Positions 1-6,107 of a stretch of 11,645 nt of DNA are shown one piece after another. Each line of letters begins with the position of its first letter. Positions within the stretch are counted from its first letter, which is position 1. The translations under genes were made by a program, and so were the position numbers. Source of the stretch: Planctomycetales bacterium (GTDB taxonomy: Bacteria > 4484-113 > JAFGCY01). The stretch lies in contig JAHEFU010000081.1 in NCBI GenBank assembly GCA_024645305.1, positions 1 through 11,645 on the forward strand. The letters run 5' to 3'. The notes beneath the pieces are model-generated. The model saw only the letters and a program-made list of their open reading frames with translations, did not search any database and was not told where the DNA came from.

Positions 1-490
1 ACGAGCCCTGCTTGTACACATGATCTCGCATACTGCCTTCATGACTGAATCCGATCCGTTCATAGCTCCTGACCCCCCGAGGATTGAATGCAGCTACGCT
101 CAGGTGCAGGCGCTGCAGGTTCAGGGTGTTGAAGGCGTAGTCACATATCAGTCTGCCAGCCGCAGTTCCAAGCCCGCGGGACCAGCGAGTCCTGTCCCCC
201 AGCATTATGCCGTACATCGCATTGCTGTCTGTGCGGTTAATGGCGTGCAGGCCCACGGTACCAACCAGCTCCCCATCCGCAAGATCCACTATGCCCAACA
301 CGACATCTCGCTGGCTGTTGTGCATTGCGGCAATCCATTCGCGCTCCTGGCCCTCCGTCAGGCGACCGGGAATCCCCAGATAGATCAGGACTGCCTGGTC
401 ATTCACCCAGCCTGCCAGCCGTGCGGCATCGCTATCCTCCAGCGGGCGCAGAGCCACTGCATCGTCATACAGGAAGTATGGCCTATCCAT
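1..490 (-). CDS. GNAT-family N-acetyltransferase (RimJ/RimL-like), 3' end outside window
   Basis: This frame is open from an ATG at 488-490 to the window edge, giving 163 residues without a stop; the C-terminus is missing. Visible GNAT features are the acetyl-CoA pyrophosphate-binding loop SRGLGTA (residues 104-110), the following helix, and NPRGVRSYERIGF (136-148), the usual 'N...Y-E-K/R-x-GF' signature, then EGSMRDHVYKQG, typical of RimJ/RimL-type (Acetyltransf_3) enzymes. The family transfers acetyl from acetyl-CoA to an amine, on protein N-termini or small molecules; the substrate here cannot be told. The gene begins 24 bases after the stop of the upstream protease gene, so read-through is possible. 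However, GATAAT lies six bases before the ATG and no Shine-Dalgarno is present, so it may have its own leaderless transcript. Family call is firm; substrate is unknown. Confidence 0.88.
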   Translation of the reverse strand, partial: MDRPYFLYDDAVALRPLEDSDAARLAGWVNDQAVLIYLGIPGRLTEGQEREWIAAMHNSQRDVVLGIVDLADGELVGTVGLHAINRTDSNAMYGIMLGDRTRWSRGLGTAAGRLICDYAFNTLNLQRLHLSVAAFNPRGVRSYERIGFSHEGSMRDHVYKQGS

Positions 491-496
491 CGGGGG

Positions 497-502
497 ATTA
501 TC
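497..502 (-). promoter_or_regulatory. Candidate -10 box (GATAAT) for the acetyltransferase gene
   Basis: GATAAT on the minus strand matches TATAAT at five of six positions and is followed by CCCCCG and then ATG. No convincing -35 is seen 16-18 bases upstream. At this spacing transcription would start at or within a base or so of the start codon. Function is inferred from position only. Confidence 0.4.
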
Positions 503-514
503 CCACAGCCTGCC

Positions 515-3310
515 TCAGTTGCCGGCAGTCCAGTGATAGGCGATGGCCGCCAGGTCCAGCTCCGTCACACGGCCATCCAGATCCGCGTCGAGGAAGGGCT
601 GCCAGCCCGGATCGTCAGCATCCAGCAGCATATGCTGCCTGAGCAACTGCTCATCCGCGGCATCAACCAGACCGTCCGCATTGACGTCACCGGGCAGGTT
701 GAAAATCAGCACTGGCAACAGTCTGCTGCGGCCAGCCAGGCCCAGTGAATCATAGGCGGCCAGGGAGAGCCAGGCTGTCTGGTTGGGCCTCTCAATCGAA
801 TTCAGGATGAGATTGATTCCGGCCGGACTCGTGGAATTGACCACGATATCCTCCCCGTCATTGCGACCGAAGGGTCGGCAATCCAGCTGGTAATGCATAC
901 TGGCAACATTGCTGATATCGCTCAGTAGAATGGCGATACTCTGCTGCCCGTTCACCCTGCCGTAAACTGTACTGGCATCAGGAGACAACAGGTTGAATTC
1001 CGCCTGTCCGCCGCCTGCCTCCCCGACGTAGATGTCATCTAGCCACCAGCCCTCGGGCTGGCCGGCCTGTTCACCCGCCAGCAGGCTGTCGCTTTGCAAT
1101 GAGAAGCAGATATGCAGGCTCTCACCGGTGAAGCTGTCGAGGGGAATCTCTACGGTCTCCCAGCTGGACTGGTAGCCACTGAACCAGCCCGGATGCCCCT
1201 CGCCGGTCAGCAGTTCCCAGCTGGCACCGTTGTCAGCGCTGGCAAGCACGCTCAGACGGTCGTAACCGAAACCGTCATCCTGCACATTGAATCTTTGTGT
1301 GAAGCGCAGAACCGGCAGGCTTGCAGACGAGAGATCGATGCGCGCCGTTACCAGGCAGTCGAAATCATCGCGGTCGTATTCCTGTGTTGCCAGATCACCG
1401 CAGTACCAGCAGTACTCTCCCGTTGCAGCGTCCAGATCACTGCGCTGCCAGCGGCCCTGGCCGAACTGCTTAACGGACTGCTCGGTCCAGTCAGGCAGGA
1501 ACTGGTTCTCAATGCTGAGCCGGACCTGCTGCTGCGCCTGGCCGGCATCAAAGTAAGCCAGCTGGCCACCGGGCAGTTCCGCATCGTCCTGCAGAGGGTA
1601 CACACCTGACGTGTTATCAATCAGGATCTGCGTCTCGGACAGGTTCTGTTCACCCGCAAACTCGCTTCGCAGACTGAGAAGGGCTGCTGAGAAGAGCTTT
1701 CCTGCAGTGGGGACGCTGAAGTCCCAGGGTGCATTACCGAGCGTCTGCAGTTCCATACCGTCCAGCAACAGACTGGCGCTGTGCGGCTCCAGCAGCACAC
1801 CGGCACTGAATGCCAGATCACCCGTGGCAATCATCCCGGGCAGCGTCGGCAGGTTCAGGCCTGGTTGCAGATCCAGCAGGGCTCCGGCATCCACCACGGG
1901 CACGCTGTGCGGGAATCCGGTGGCCGGCCGGCCGGTCAGGGCCAGCAGTTCACGCACCCGGGGAGCGTCCAGACCCGGCTGCTCGCTCCACAGCAGGGCG
2001 GCCGCCGCAGCCACGAGTGGTGTGCTGAGGCTCGTCCCCTGCTCCGTCAGGTAGGCCAGCGCACCACTGTTGAACTGGTGCCCGCAGATGCGGATGTCCC
2101 GCCCGGGAGCGGCCAGCTCCACGGATGAGGCGAAGTTGCTGAATGAGGAACGTGTGTCACCGATCTCCGTGGAGCCGACGGAGATCACCTCCGGCCAGGC
2201 CGCCGGCCAGTTGTCATCCGCGTCGCCATCATTCCCGGCAGCGCCAAGAAGCAGCATGCCACTGTCCCGCAGGTCCAGCAGCATGTTGTGGACAGCGGGA
2301 TTGGCCTCCCAGATGGTAAAGCTCTGCACGAGAATATCGGCTTCAATCTGCTGCGCGAGGTAGCCACCTTCGATGTAGCGCCCGATCGTGAAGTCCAGCC
2401 AGTCATTGGTGGTCTTGATCGGCACTACCCCGCAGCCCGGTGCCGCGCCGGCCAGGGTCCGGCCGTTGTCAGTCGCCGCGGCGAGGATGCCGCAGACGGC
2501 TGTACCGTGTCCATAGCTGTCCTCGATGCTGGCATTGCCATTGGCGATGTCCGCCTCGATTTCCGGGAATTCACTGGCGGGGTCAATCACCTGGCCGCTG
2601 AGTTCCTCATGCTGCAGGTTGCAGCCGCTGTCCAGTACTGCCAGCAGTACGGAATTGTCGCCCAGGGTATGTTCCCATGCATCGTCAAAGTCCATGGCGT
2701 GCAGGTACCACTGCGGTCCGCCGGACTTGCCGGAATTGCTGAAGTCCGGATCATCCGGAGCAAATGCGGGGAGCACCAGTTGCGAGGCTGCTGCATCCAT
2801 TATGAAGTCCCCGTACTTCATTGTCATCTCCGCCAGGACTGAATCCGGCGCCTGCCCCGGTGCCAACCGGTATTCCACCATGCGTGTCCGGCCTGAATAC
2901 ACCTGGCTGCCAGTGTCAATCGCGAGCTCCCTGCCAATGACCTCCGCCAGCAGCTCGCAGGCCTGATCATTGCGCAGCTGCGGATTGCGCCGCACGGGAA
3001 TCGGCAATTCAATGCCGATCCCGGCTGTTGCCAGTTCAGCGGCTGTCAAGTCATTGCGGAAGAAGACAACGATGTGATCATCTGCATAGGCCTGGGGCGG
3101 CAGTGAGCGGGAACCGGCCAGGGGCAGCGCATTCCCTTCAGGCGGATCTTCAGGGTACAGCTCGACAGACAGCATGGAGTCTGCCCGAACATCTTCCAGC
3201 TGGCTGGATATGTCTGCGCCGGAACCGTGGCAGGCTGACAGCAGCAATGCCAGCAGGCATGCGCTGAACACCTTACCGCTCCCCCGGGAATAGACATAGA
3301 GTCGGTTCAC
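515..3310 (-). CDS. Subtilisin-like (S8) serine protease lipoprotein with C-terminal dockerin
   Basis: A 931-residue protein starting at GTG (3308-3310). Residues 1-26 are a lipoprotein signal peptide with lipobox LSAC, lipidated Cys27. Residues about 75-180 look like an N-terminal prodomain (fervidolysin-type, inferred). The S8 catalytic domain spans about 195-480 with Asp227 (VLDSG), His268 (YGHGT), oxyanion Asn360 (AAGND) and Ser427 (GTSLSTP), so all catalytic residues are present. Residues about 605-765 resemble the jelly-roll domain of immune-inhibitor-A-type proteases (GWWLDDIYVG), with a CWYC pair at 634-637. Residues 873-927 hold two type I dockerin calcium loops (D875-N877-D879-D883-D886 and D908-D910-D912-T916-D919). 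Expected role is a surface-anchored endopeptidase able to bind a cohesin; no cohesin is in this window. No Shine-Dalgarno precedes the GTG. Family is certain; anchoring and cohesin binding are inferred. Confidence 0.95.
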   Translation of the reverse strand: MNRLYVYSRGSGKVFSACLLALLLSACHGSGADISSQLEDVRADSMLSVELYPEDPPEGNALPLAGSRSLPPQAYADDHIVVFFRNDLTAAELATAGIGIELPIPVRRNPQLRNDQACELLAEVIGRELAIDTGSQVYSGRTRMVEYRLAPGQAPDSVLAEMTMKYGDFIMDAAASQLVLPAFAPDDPDFSNSGKSGGPQWYLHAMDFDDAWEHTLGDNSVLLAVLDSGCNLQHEELSGQVIDPASEFPEIEADIANGNASIEDSYGHGTAVCGILAAATDNGRTLAGAAPGCGVVPIKTTNDWLDFTIGRYIEGGYLAQQIEADILVQSFTIWEANPAVHNMLLDLRDSGMLLLGAAGNDGDADDNWPAAWPEVISVGSTEIGDTRSSFSNFASSVELAAPGRDIRICGHQFNSGALAYLTEQGTSLSTPLVAAAAALLWSEQPGLDAPRVRELLALTGRPATGFPHSVPVVDAGALLDLQPGLNLPTLPGMIATGDLAFSAGVLLEPHSASLLLDGMELQTLGNAPWDFSVPTAGKLFSAALLSLRSEFAGEQNLSETQILIDNTSGVYPLQDDAELPGGQLAYFDAGQAQQQVRLSIENQFLPDWTEQSVKQFGQGRWQRSDLDAATGEYCWYCGDLATQEYDRDDFDCLVTARIDLSSASLPVLRFTQRFNVQDDGFGYDRLSVLASADNGASWELLTGEGHPGWFSGYQSSWETVEIPLDSFTGESLHICFSLQSDSLLAGEQAGQPEGWWLDDIYVGEAGGGQAEFNLLSPDASTVYGRVNGQQSIAILLSDISNVASMHYQLDCRPFGRNDGEDIVVNSTSPAGINLILNSIERPNQTAWLSLAAYDSLGLAGRSRLLPVLIFNLPGDVNADGLVDAADEQLLRQHMLLDADDPGWQPFLDADLDGRVTELDLAAIAYHWTAGN

Positions 3311-3316
3311 AATCTT

Positions 3317-3322
3317 ACTATG
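3317..3322 (-). promoter_or_regulatory. Candidate -10 box (CATAGT) for the S8 protease gene
   Basis: CATAGT on the minus strand (four of six matches to TATAAT) is followed by six bases and then the GTG start, with no Shine-Dalgarno between. A second candidate, TAAGAT, lies one base before the GTG but is too close to serve. No -35 is evident. Assignment rests on the same spacing seen at other starts here. Confidence 0.28.
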
Positions 3323-3345
3323 CCAGATTTTCGGGCTATCTGCTG

Positions 3346-3371
3346 GATCCGTCAGCTGCGGACGCTGGATC
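3346..3371. repeat. Imperfect hairpin and direct GCTGGATC repeat between tRNA and protease genes
   Basis: GCTGGATC occurs twice on the plus strand (3342-3349 and 3364-3371), 22 bases apart. The same stretch can fold: GATCC with GGATC, then GTC with GAC across a three-base bulge and a seven-base loop. It lies downstream of the tRNA and might end its transcript, but no T-run follows, so terminator function is weakly supported. Confidence 0.25.
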
Positions 3372-3409
3372 AGGGGAGGGACATACGGTGGTGGATACCG
3401 GAAGCAATC

Positions 3410-3497
3410 TGGCGGAGGAGGAGGGATTCGAACCCCCGTTACGTTTCCGTAAAACAGTTTTCAAGACTGCCGCCTTAAACCACTCGGCCACTCCTCC
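3410..3497 (-). tRNA. tRNA-Ser (anticodon UGA)
   Basis: On the minus strand the sequence folds as a type II tRNA. The acceptor stem GGAGGAG/CTCCTCC is fully paired, with discriminator G and an encoded CCA at 3410-3412. The anticodon stem GCAGT/ACTGT encloses loop CTTGAAA, giving anticodon TGA, which reads UCA-type serine codons. The long variable arm (TTACG-GAAA-CGTAA) is diagnostic of serine/leucine-class tRNAs, and the T-loop is TTCGAAT. Discriminator G plus anticodon UGA fits serine. A TATAAT box lies ten bases upstream of the mature 5' end, so the gene has its own promoter and a leader of only a few bases. Confidence 0.97.
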
Positions 3498-3507
3498 GTG
3501 GGGCTAG

Positions 3508-3535
3508 ATTATACACATCACGGCTGGCAGGTAAA
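3508..3535 (-). promoter_or_regulatory. sigma70-type promoter of tRNA-Ser
   Basis: A perfect TATAAT on the minus strand (3508-3513) is preceded by a 16-base spacer and TTTACC (3530-3535, four of six matches to TTGACA). Predicted transcription start is about position 3501, just before the mature tRNA 5' end. The same hexamer sits 17 bases from the -10 box of the divergent gene at 3568, so the two promoters would overlap back to back. Confidence 0.7.
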
Positions 3536-3552
3536 CCGGCTGATCCTTCAGC

Positions 3553-3558
3553 TACACT
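3553..3558 (+). promoter_or_regulatory. Candidate -10 box (TACACT) for the small acidic protein gene
   Basis: TACACT lies nine bases before the ATG at 3568, with no Shine-Dalgarno between. The context CAGCTACACT closely resembles CAGCTACAAT at 8601-8609, which also stands nine bases from its ATG. This predicts a leader of roughly 0-3 bases. Inferred from position and from the match between the two sites. Confidence 0.4.
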
Positions 3559-3567
3559 CAGCGCATC

Positions 3568-3882
3568 ATGCTGGACCGCCTTACCGAACTCTGCCACATC
3601 GCCGCCGACCACGCCCTGGACATGCACATCGCCGAACAGGACGGCCAGCAGCTCATCGAACAGATTACGCATGAGGGCATCGAGGGTCTGGAGGACGAAG
3701 GCGAACTCTACCTGAGCATCACCTGGCGGATCCACTTCGGCATGGGCTATGACGAGGAAGCCCGCATGCTGATGACGCCTGACCACATCGAGGATGAGGA
3801 AGCGCTGGTACTGAGCATGGCAGCAATCCTGCTGGAGCGCATCAATGACCTGCTGCGCCTGGAACTGGACGAAGAGGAGTAG
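3568..3882 (+). CDS. Small acidic lysine-free protein of unknown function
   Basis: A 104-residue frame with strong G/C preference at third codon positions, which supports real coding. I do not recognise a family. By my count 28 residues are Asp or Glu, lysine is absent, and five arginines plus several histidines are the only positive residues, so the protein should be strongly acidic. Residues 1-50 look amphipathic helical; a short beta-like stretch LYLSITWRIHFGMGY (47-61) follows, then a helix (about 76-104) ending in DEEE. No signal peptide or membrane segment is seen, so a cytosolic location is likely. It is divergent from tRNA-Ser and convergent with the next gene, only nine bases away and with no visible terminator between. 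Function is not assignable. Confidence 0.8.
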   Translation: MLDRLTELCHIAADHALDMHIAEQDGQQLIEQITHEGIEGLEDEGELYLSITWRIHFGMGYDEEARMLMTPDHIEDEEALVLSMAAILLERINDLLRLELDEEE

Positions 3883-3891
3883 ACAGCCCCC

Positions 3892-5094
3892 CTACTGCAT
3901 CCAGTTCTGCTTCCAGCGATTCTCGTATGTCGTGAAGATTCCCTGGTAATCAGGCTTCTTGCGCGGCCACCACTGTTCCGCATACTCGTAGTGCCTGGCG
4001 AGCCGGTCATACTGCTCCAGCTCGGCGAACCTGTCCTCTGCATAACGGCGGTAGATCTCACCGAAGCAGTACATGTGGTCCTCCAGCGCCAGGGCGCGGA
4101 AGTTCGCGATCAGTTCGTTGACAGTGTCACTCTCCGTCTTCTCCAGCTCTTCCACATGTTCCTCAAAGTCCGTATTGAGGCCCTCGATCTTCGTCGCGTA
4201 GTCATCCAGCAGCACAATGAGCTTGACCGCCGCAGGGTTCAGCCGACCGCGGTTGCTGCTGACCTCCCCGAGGTTGCGGATCACCTTGTCAACCTCCTCA
4301 TGCAGGCCGGCCAGGGTTGAGTACCAGGCCTGCAGGTCGTCAATCATGGTCGCGTATTGCACATCCAGTTCCAGCTGCCTACGGAATTCGCGAATATGTT
4401 GCCACTGATCCGTGTAGGCTGTTGCATCAATGAAGCCAAATCGGCCGAACAGCTGGGGCAGAGTGTCGGTCAGCAGGAATGCCGGATGCTCCGGATTTTC
4501 CAGACCCACGTAGCCAACCTGCAGGATGGCCATCAGTTCACCCGCGCGGGAGGCATACTGGGTACGCAGCATGGAGACCGTATCTGCGCTTAAAGACCGG
4601 CCCTTCGGCACAGTCGTCGTCTCAAACTCCTCATAGTCAGCAAGCAGCTGCTTGCTGACGGCAGCAGTCAGGTCCAGATCATGCTGCAGGGTATCTGGAT
4701 CGGGCAGCGGATTGAGACTGTCCTGTATCCGGGCATAGGCTGCCTGGCAGTCATACAGCATCCGGGCATGAACCTTCAGCGGCCGGTTTGCCTTGCCGGA
4801 ATCTTCGAGCAGCGCTGTCAGCTCCTCATTCTTCGGATAGGCGGGCCGGGTGGCAAATCCGATTTCCTCAAAATTGATAGCGCTGTCAGCCACGTGTTCG
4901 GGCAGGCTGAACATTCCCCTGCTCCAGGCCACGTAGGCAATGGCGCACAGCCCAATCAGGCTGAAGGCGATGATCAGGATCGGAGTCAGTTCATTGCGCT
5001 TCAGGTCATCATCCGGGAGCAGATCGGCAGCATTGCCCCTCGAAAGCTCCGCAGCCAGCAGCTCATCGGCACTGCCCTGCACACTGCGCTGCAT
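3892..5094 (-). CDS. Single-span membrane protein with long helical C-terminal domain; likely frame-shifted continuation of the zinc-ribbon frame
   Basis: A 400-residue frame from ATG 5094 to TAG at 3892-3894. Residues 1-34 are polar. About 36-58 (NELTPILIIAFSLIGLCAIAY onward) form one strong membrane helix. The remaining 340 residues are charged and helical (for example IEGLNTDFEEHVEELEKTES), and coiled coil is likely. No catalytic motif is recognised. The frame is open upstream of this ATG as far as a TGA at 5173-5175 and reads AEPAKPAIPSRQEGIGKQAR, a natural-looking linker. Meanwhile the overlapping zinc-ribbon frame loses protein-like character over the same bases. The simplest reading is one protein of about 490 residues (zinc ribbon, linker, membrane helix, helical domain) split by a -1 frameshift or a one-base deletion. 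AGGGAAGG just before the ATG could also act as a ribosome site for separate translation. Confidence 0.8.
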   Translation of the reverse strand: MQRSVQGSADELLAAELSRGNAADLLPDDDLKRNELTPILIIAFSLIGLCAIAYVAWSRGMFSLPEHVADSAINFEEIGFATRPAYPKNEELTALLEDSGKANRPLKVHARMLYDCQAAYARIQDSLNPLPDPDTLQHDLDLTAAVSKQLLADYEEFETTTVPKGRSLSADTVSMLRTQYASRAGELMAILQVGYVGLENPEHPAFLLTDTLPQLFGRFGFIDATAYTDQWQHIREFRRQLELDVQYATMIDDLQAWYSTLAGLHEEVDKVIRNLGEVSSNRGRLNPAAVKLIVLLDDYATKIEGLNTDFEEHVEELEKTESDTVNELIANFRALALEDHMYCFGEIYRRYAEDRFAELEQYDRLARHYEYAEQWWPRKKPDYQGIFTTYENRWKQNWMQ

Positions 5095-5363
5095 GCCTTC
5101 CCTGGCCTGCTTTCCGATGCCTTCCTGTCTGCTTGGTATCGCAGGCTTGGCCGGTTCCGCGGCACCGGCGGCTCAGTCCTGAGCGGTGCAGCGAGGATAC
5201 TGCGTTCCAACTCACTGAGCTCCGGGCGCTTTGGCTCTGCTTCCGGTTCGATTGGCGGCGCGATCACAAGATCCGCCTCACTGGTGATGCGATCCACGCC
5301 GCAGCGCAGGCAGCTTTCATCCCATTCATCATTCACATATTCGCAGGAACTGCATTGCCACAT
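5001..5363 (-). CDS. RanBP2-type zinc-ribbon protein, probably the N-terminal part of the downstream membrane protein
   Basis: A 120-residue frame starting MWQCSSCEYVN. Residues 2-21 fit W-x-C-x2-C-x3-N-x6-C-x2-C exactly (Trp2, Cys4, Cys7, Asn11, Cys18, Cys21), the RanBP2-type zinc finger also common at the N-terminus of bacterial membrane proteins. Residues 28-75 are an acidic, proline-rich linker (IEPEAEPKRPELSELERSIL). From about residue 70 onward the translation turns Arg/Cys/Ser-rich and looks like a shadow of the other frame, which carries a plausible linker over the same DNA. I therefore read this as the 5' part of a frame-split gene; a separate 120-residue protein overlapping its neighbour by 94 bases is less likely. 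A TATAAT box lies about 40 bases upstream of the ATG. Confidence 0.65.
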   Translation of the reverse strand: MWQCSSCEYVNDEWDESCLRCGVDRITSEADLVIAPPIEPEAEPKRPELSELERSILAAPLRTEPPVPRNRPSLRYQADRKASESRPGKACSAVCRAVPMSCWLRSFRGAMLPICSRMMT

Positions 5364-5404
5364 GACTATTCTGACCGCCTGCCACCGATTGAGTTCACCA
5401 GCGC

Positions 5405-5410
5405 ATTATA
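5405..5410 (-). promoter_or_regulatory. -10 box (TATAAT) upstream of the zinc-ribbon gene
   Basis: A perfect TATAAT on the minus strand predicts a start near 5398 and a leader of about 35 bases to the ATG at 5363. AGGACA, 15 bases upstream, is a partial -35 match with short spacing. No good Shine-Dalgarno is seen in the leader. This leader is longer than at the other starts lacking a Shine-Dalgarno in this window. Confidence 0.5.
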
Positions 5411-5511
5411 GGCCAGCGGATGGAATGTCCTTTCAGATCAGCCTCCGGACTGCCGCAGCCAGACTATGCCTGCCTGCTCCAGCATCTGCTTCCATGCCCG
5501 ATAATGTCTGT

Positions 5512-5516
5512 GGAGG
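5512..5516 (+). promoter_or_regulatory. Shine-Dalgarno GGAGG fixing the adenosyltransferase start
   Basis: GGAGG ends five bases before ATG 5522. It favours that start over the in-frame ATGs at 5504 and 5420, matching the MKIYTRGGDKG N-terminus usual in this family. GATAAT at 5500-5505 may be the -10 element, which would leave a leader of only about ten bases. Confidence 0.75.
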
Positions 5517-5521
5517 CAGCC

Positions 5522-6079
5522 ATGAAGATCTACACACGCGGCGGCGACAAGGGCAAGACTTCCCTGTTCAATGGAGAGCGCGTCAGCAAGTCCAGCGCCC
5601 TCGTCGAGGCCTATGGAACCGTTGATGAACTAAACAGCGTGCTGGGAGTGGCCCGTGCTCTACACGAGCACAATGACAGGCTGGCGGCGATGATGCAGCA
5701 GCTGCAGGGTGAACTGTTTGAATGCAGTGCCACCCTGGCGGCAGGCAAGCCGGAGGATCCGCGCGTCAGTGACGAGGACATTGCCGGCCTGGAGCAGTGG
5801 ATAGATGAATTGACAGCGGAGATGCCGCCCCTGACGAATTTTATCCTGCCTGCGGGGCATCCCGTGGCTGCCGCGCTGCACCACGCCCGCACGGTCAGCC
5901 GCCGGGCCGAGCGTCTGGCCGTGGCTGCCGCGCTTTCCGACCCTGGCCGCTTCGATGAAGTGGCCCTGCGCTACCTTAACCGTCTGGCGGACCTGCTGTT
6001 CGTTATGGCCCGCTATGCCAACCATGTGCACGGGGCCCACGAGGAGATCTGGCAGAGCCGCAAGGACAGGGAGCAGTAG
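5522..6079 (+). CDS. pduO: PduO-type corrinoid (cob(I)alamin) adenosyltransferase
   Basis: A 185-residue protein of full family length. It transfers the 5'-deoxyadenosyl group of ATP to cob(I)alamin, making adenosylcobalamin in the cytosol for synthesis or salvage. Visible hallmarks are the N-terminal ATP loop TRGGDKGKTSL (5-15), the conserved AYGTVDELNS (30-39), FILPAG (107-112), RRAERL (127-132) and RYLNRLADLLFVMARYAN (150-167), all in canonical order. The start at 5522 is set by GGAGG five bases upstream. No other B12 gene or B12-dependent enzyme is adjacent, and no cobalamin riboswitch is recognisable in the 158 bases upstream, which also hold the divergent zinc-ribbon promoter. Family assignment is very safe; a metabolic partner cannot be named from this window. 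Confidence 0.95.
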   Translation: MKIYTRGGDKGKTSLFNGERVSKSSALVEAYGTVDELNSVLGVARALHEHNDRLAAMMQQLQGELFECSATLAAGKPEDPRVSDEDIAGLEQWIDELTAEMPPLTNFILPAGHPVAAALHHARTVSRRAERLAVAAALSDPGRFDEVALRYLNRLADLLFVMARYANHVHGAHEEIWQSRKDREQ

Positions 6080-6107
6080 GCAGTGATTATTACTTACTGA
6101 TCACTGC
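6080..6107. terminator. Perfect 8-bp hairpin between convergent genes
   Basis: GCAGTGAT (6080-6087) and ATCACTGC (6100-6107) are perfect inverted repeats around 12 bases, filling the whole gap between the convergent adenosyltransferase and epimerase genes; U-G and A-U pairs can extend the stem inward. Position suggests a bidirectional terminator, but neither strand has a following T-run, so it is not a canonical intrinsic terminator. Confidence 0.5.

Noticed and set aside
20..748. A 242-codon plus-strand frame across the acetyltransferase and the protease 3' end
   Set aside because: It crosses two real minus-strand genes and their boundary and has no family resemblance.
1112..1609. Open frames of up to 165 codons on the plus strand inside the S8 protease gene
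   Set aside because: Antisense to a protein with complete catalytic and dockerin motifs; no start signals or domains.
5420..5521. N-terminal extension of the adenosyltransferase from an earlier in-frame ATG
   Set aside because: The extra 34 residues are not part of the family, and GGAGG five bases before ATG 5522 marks the proper start.
5364..5521. Cobalamin riboswitch upstream of the adenosyltransferase
   Set aside because: No B12-box-like conserved core was recognised, and the region is short and shared with the divergent promoter.
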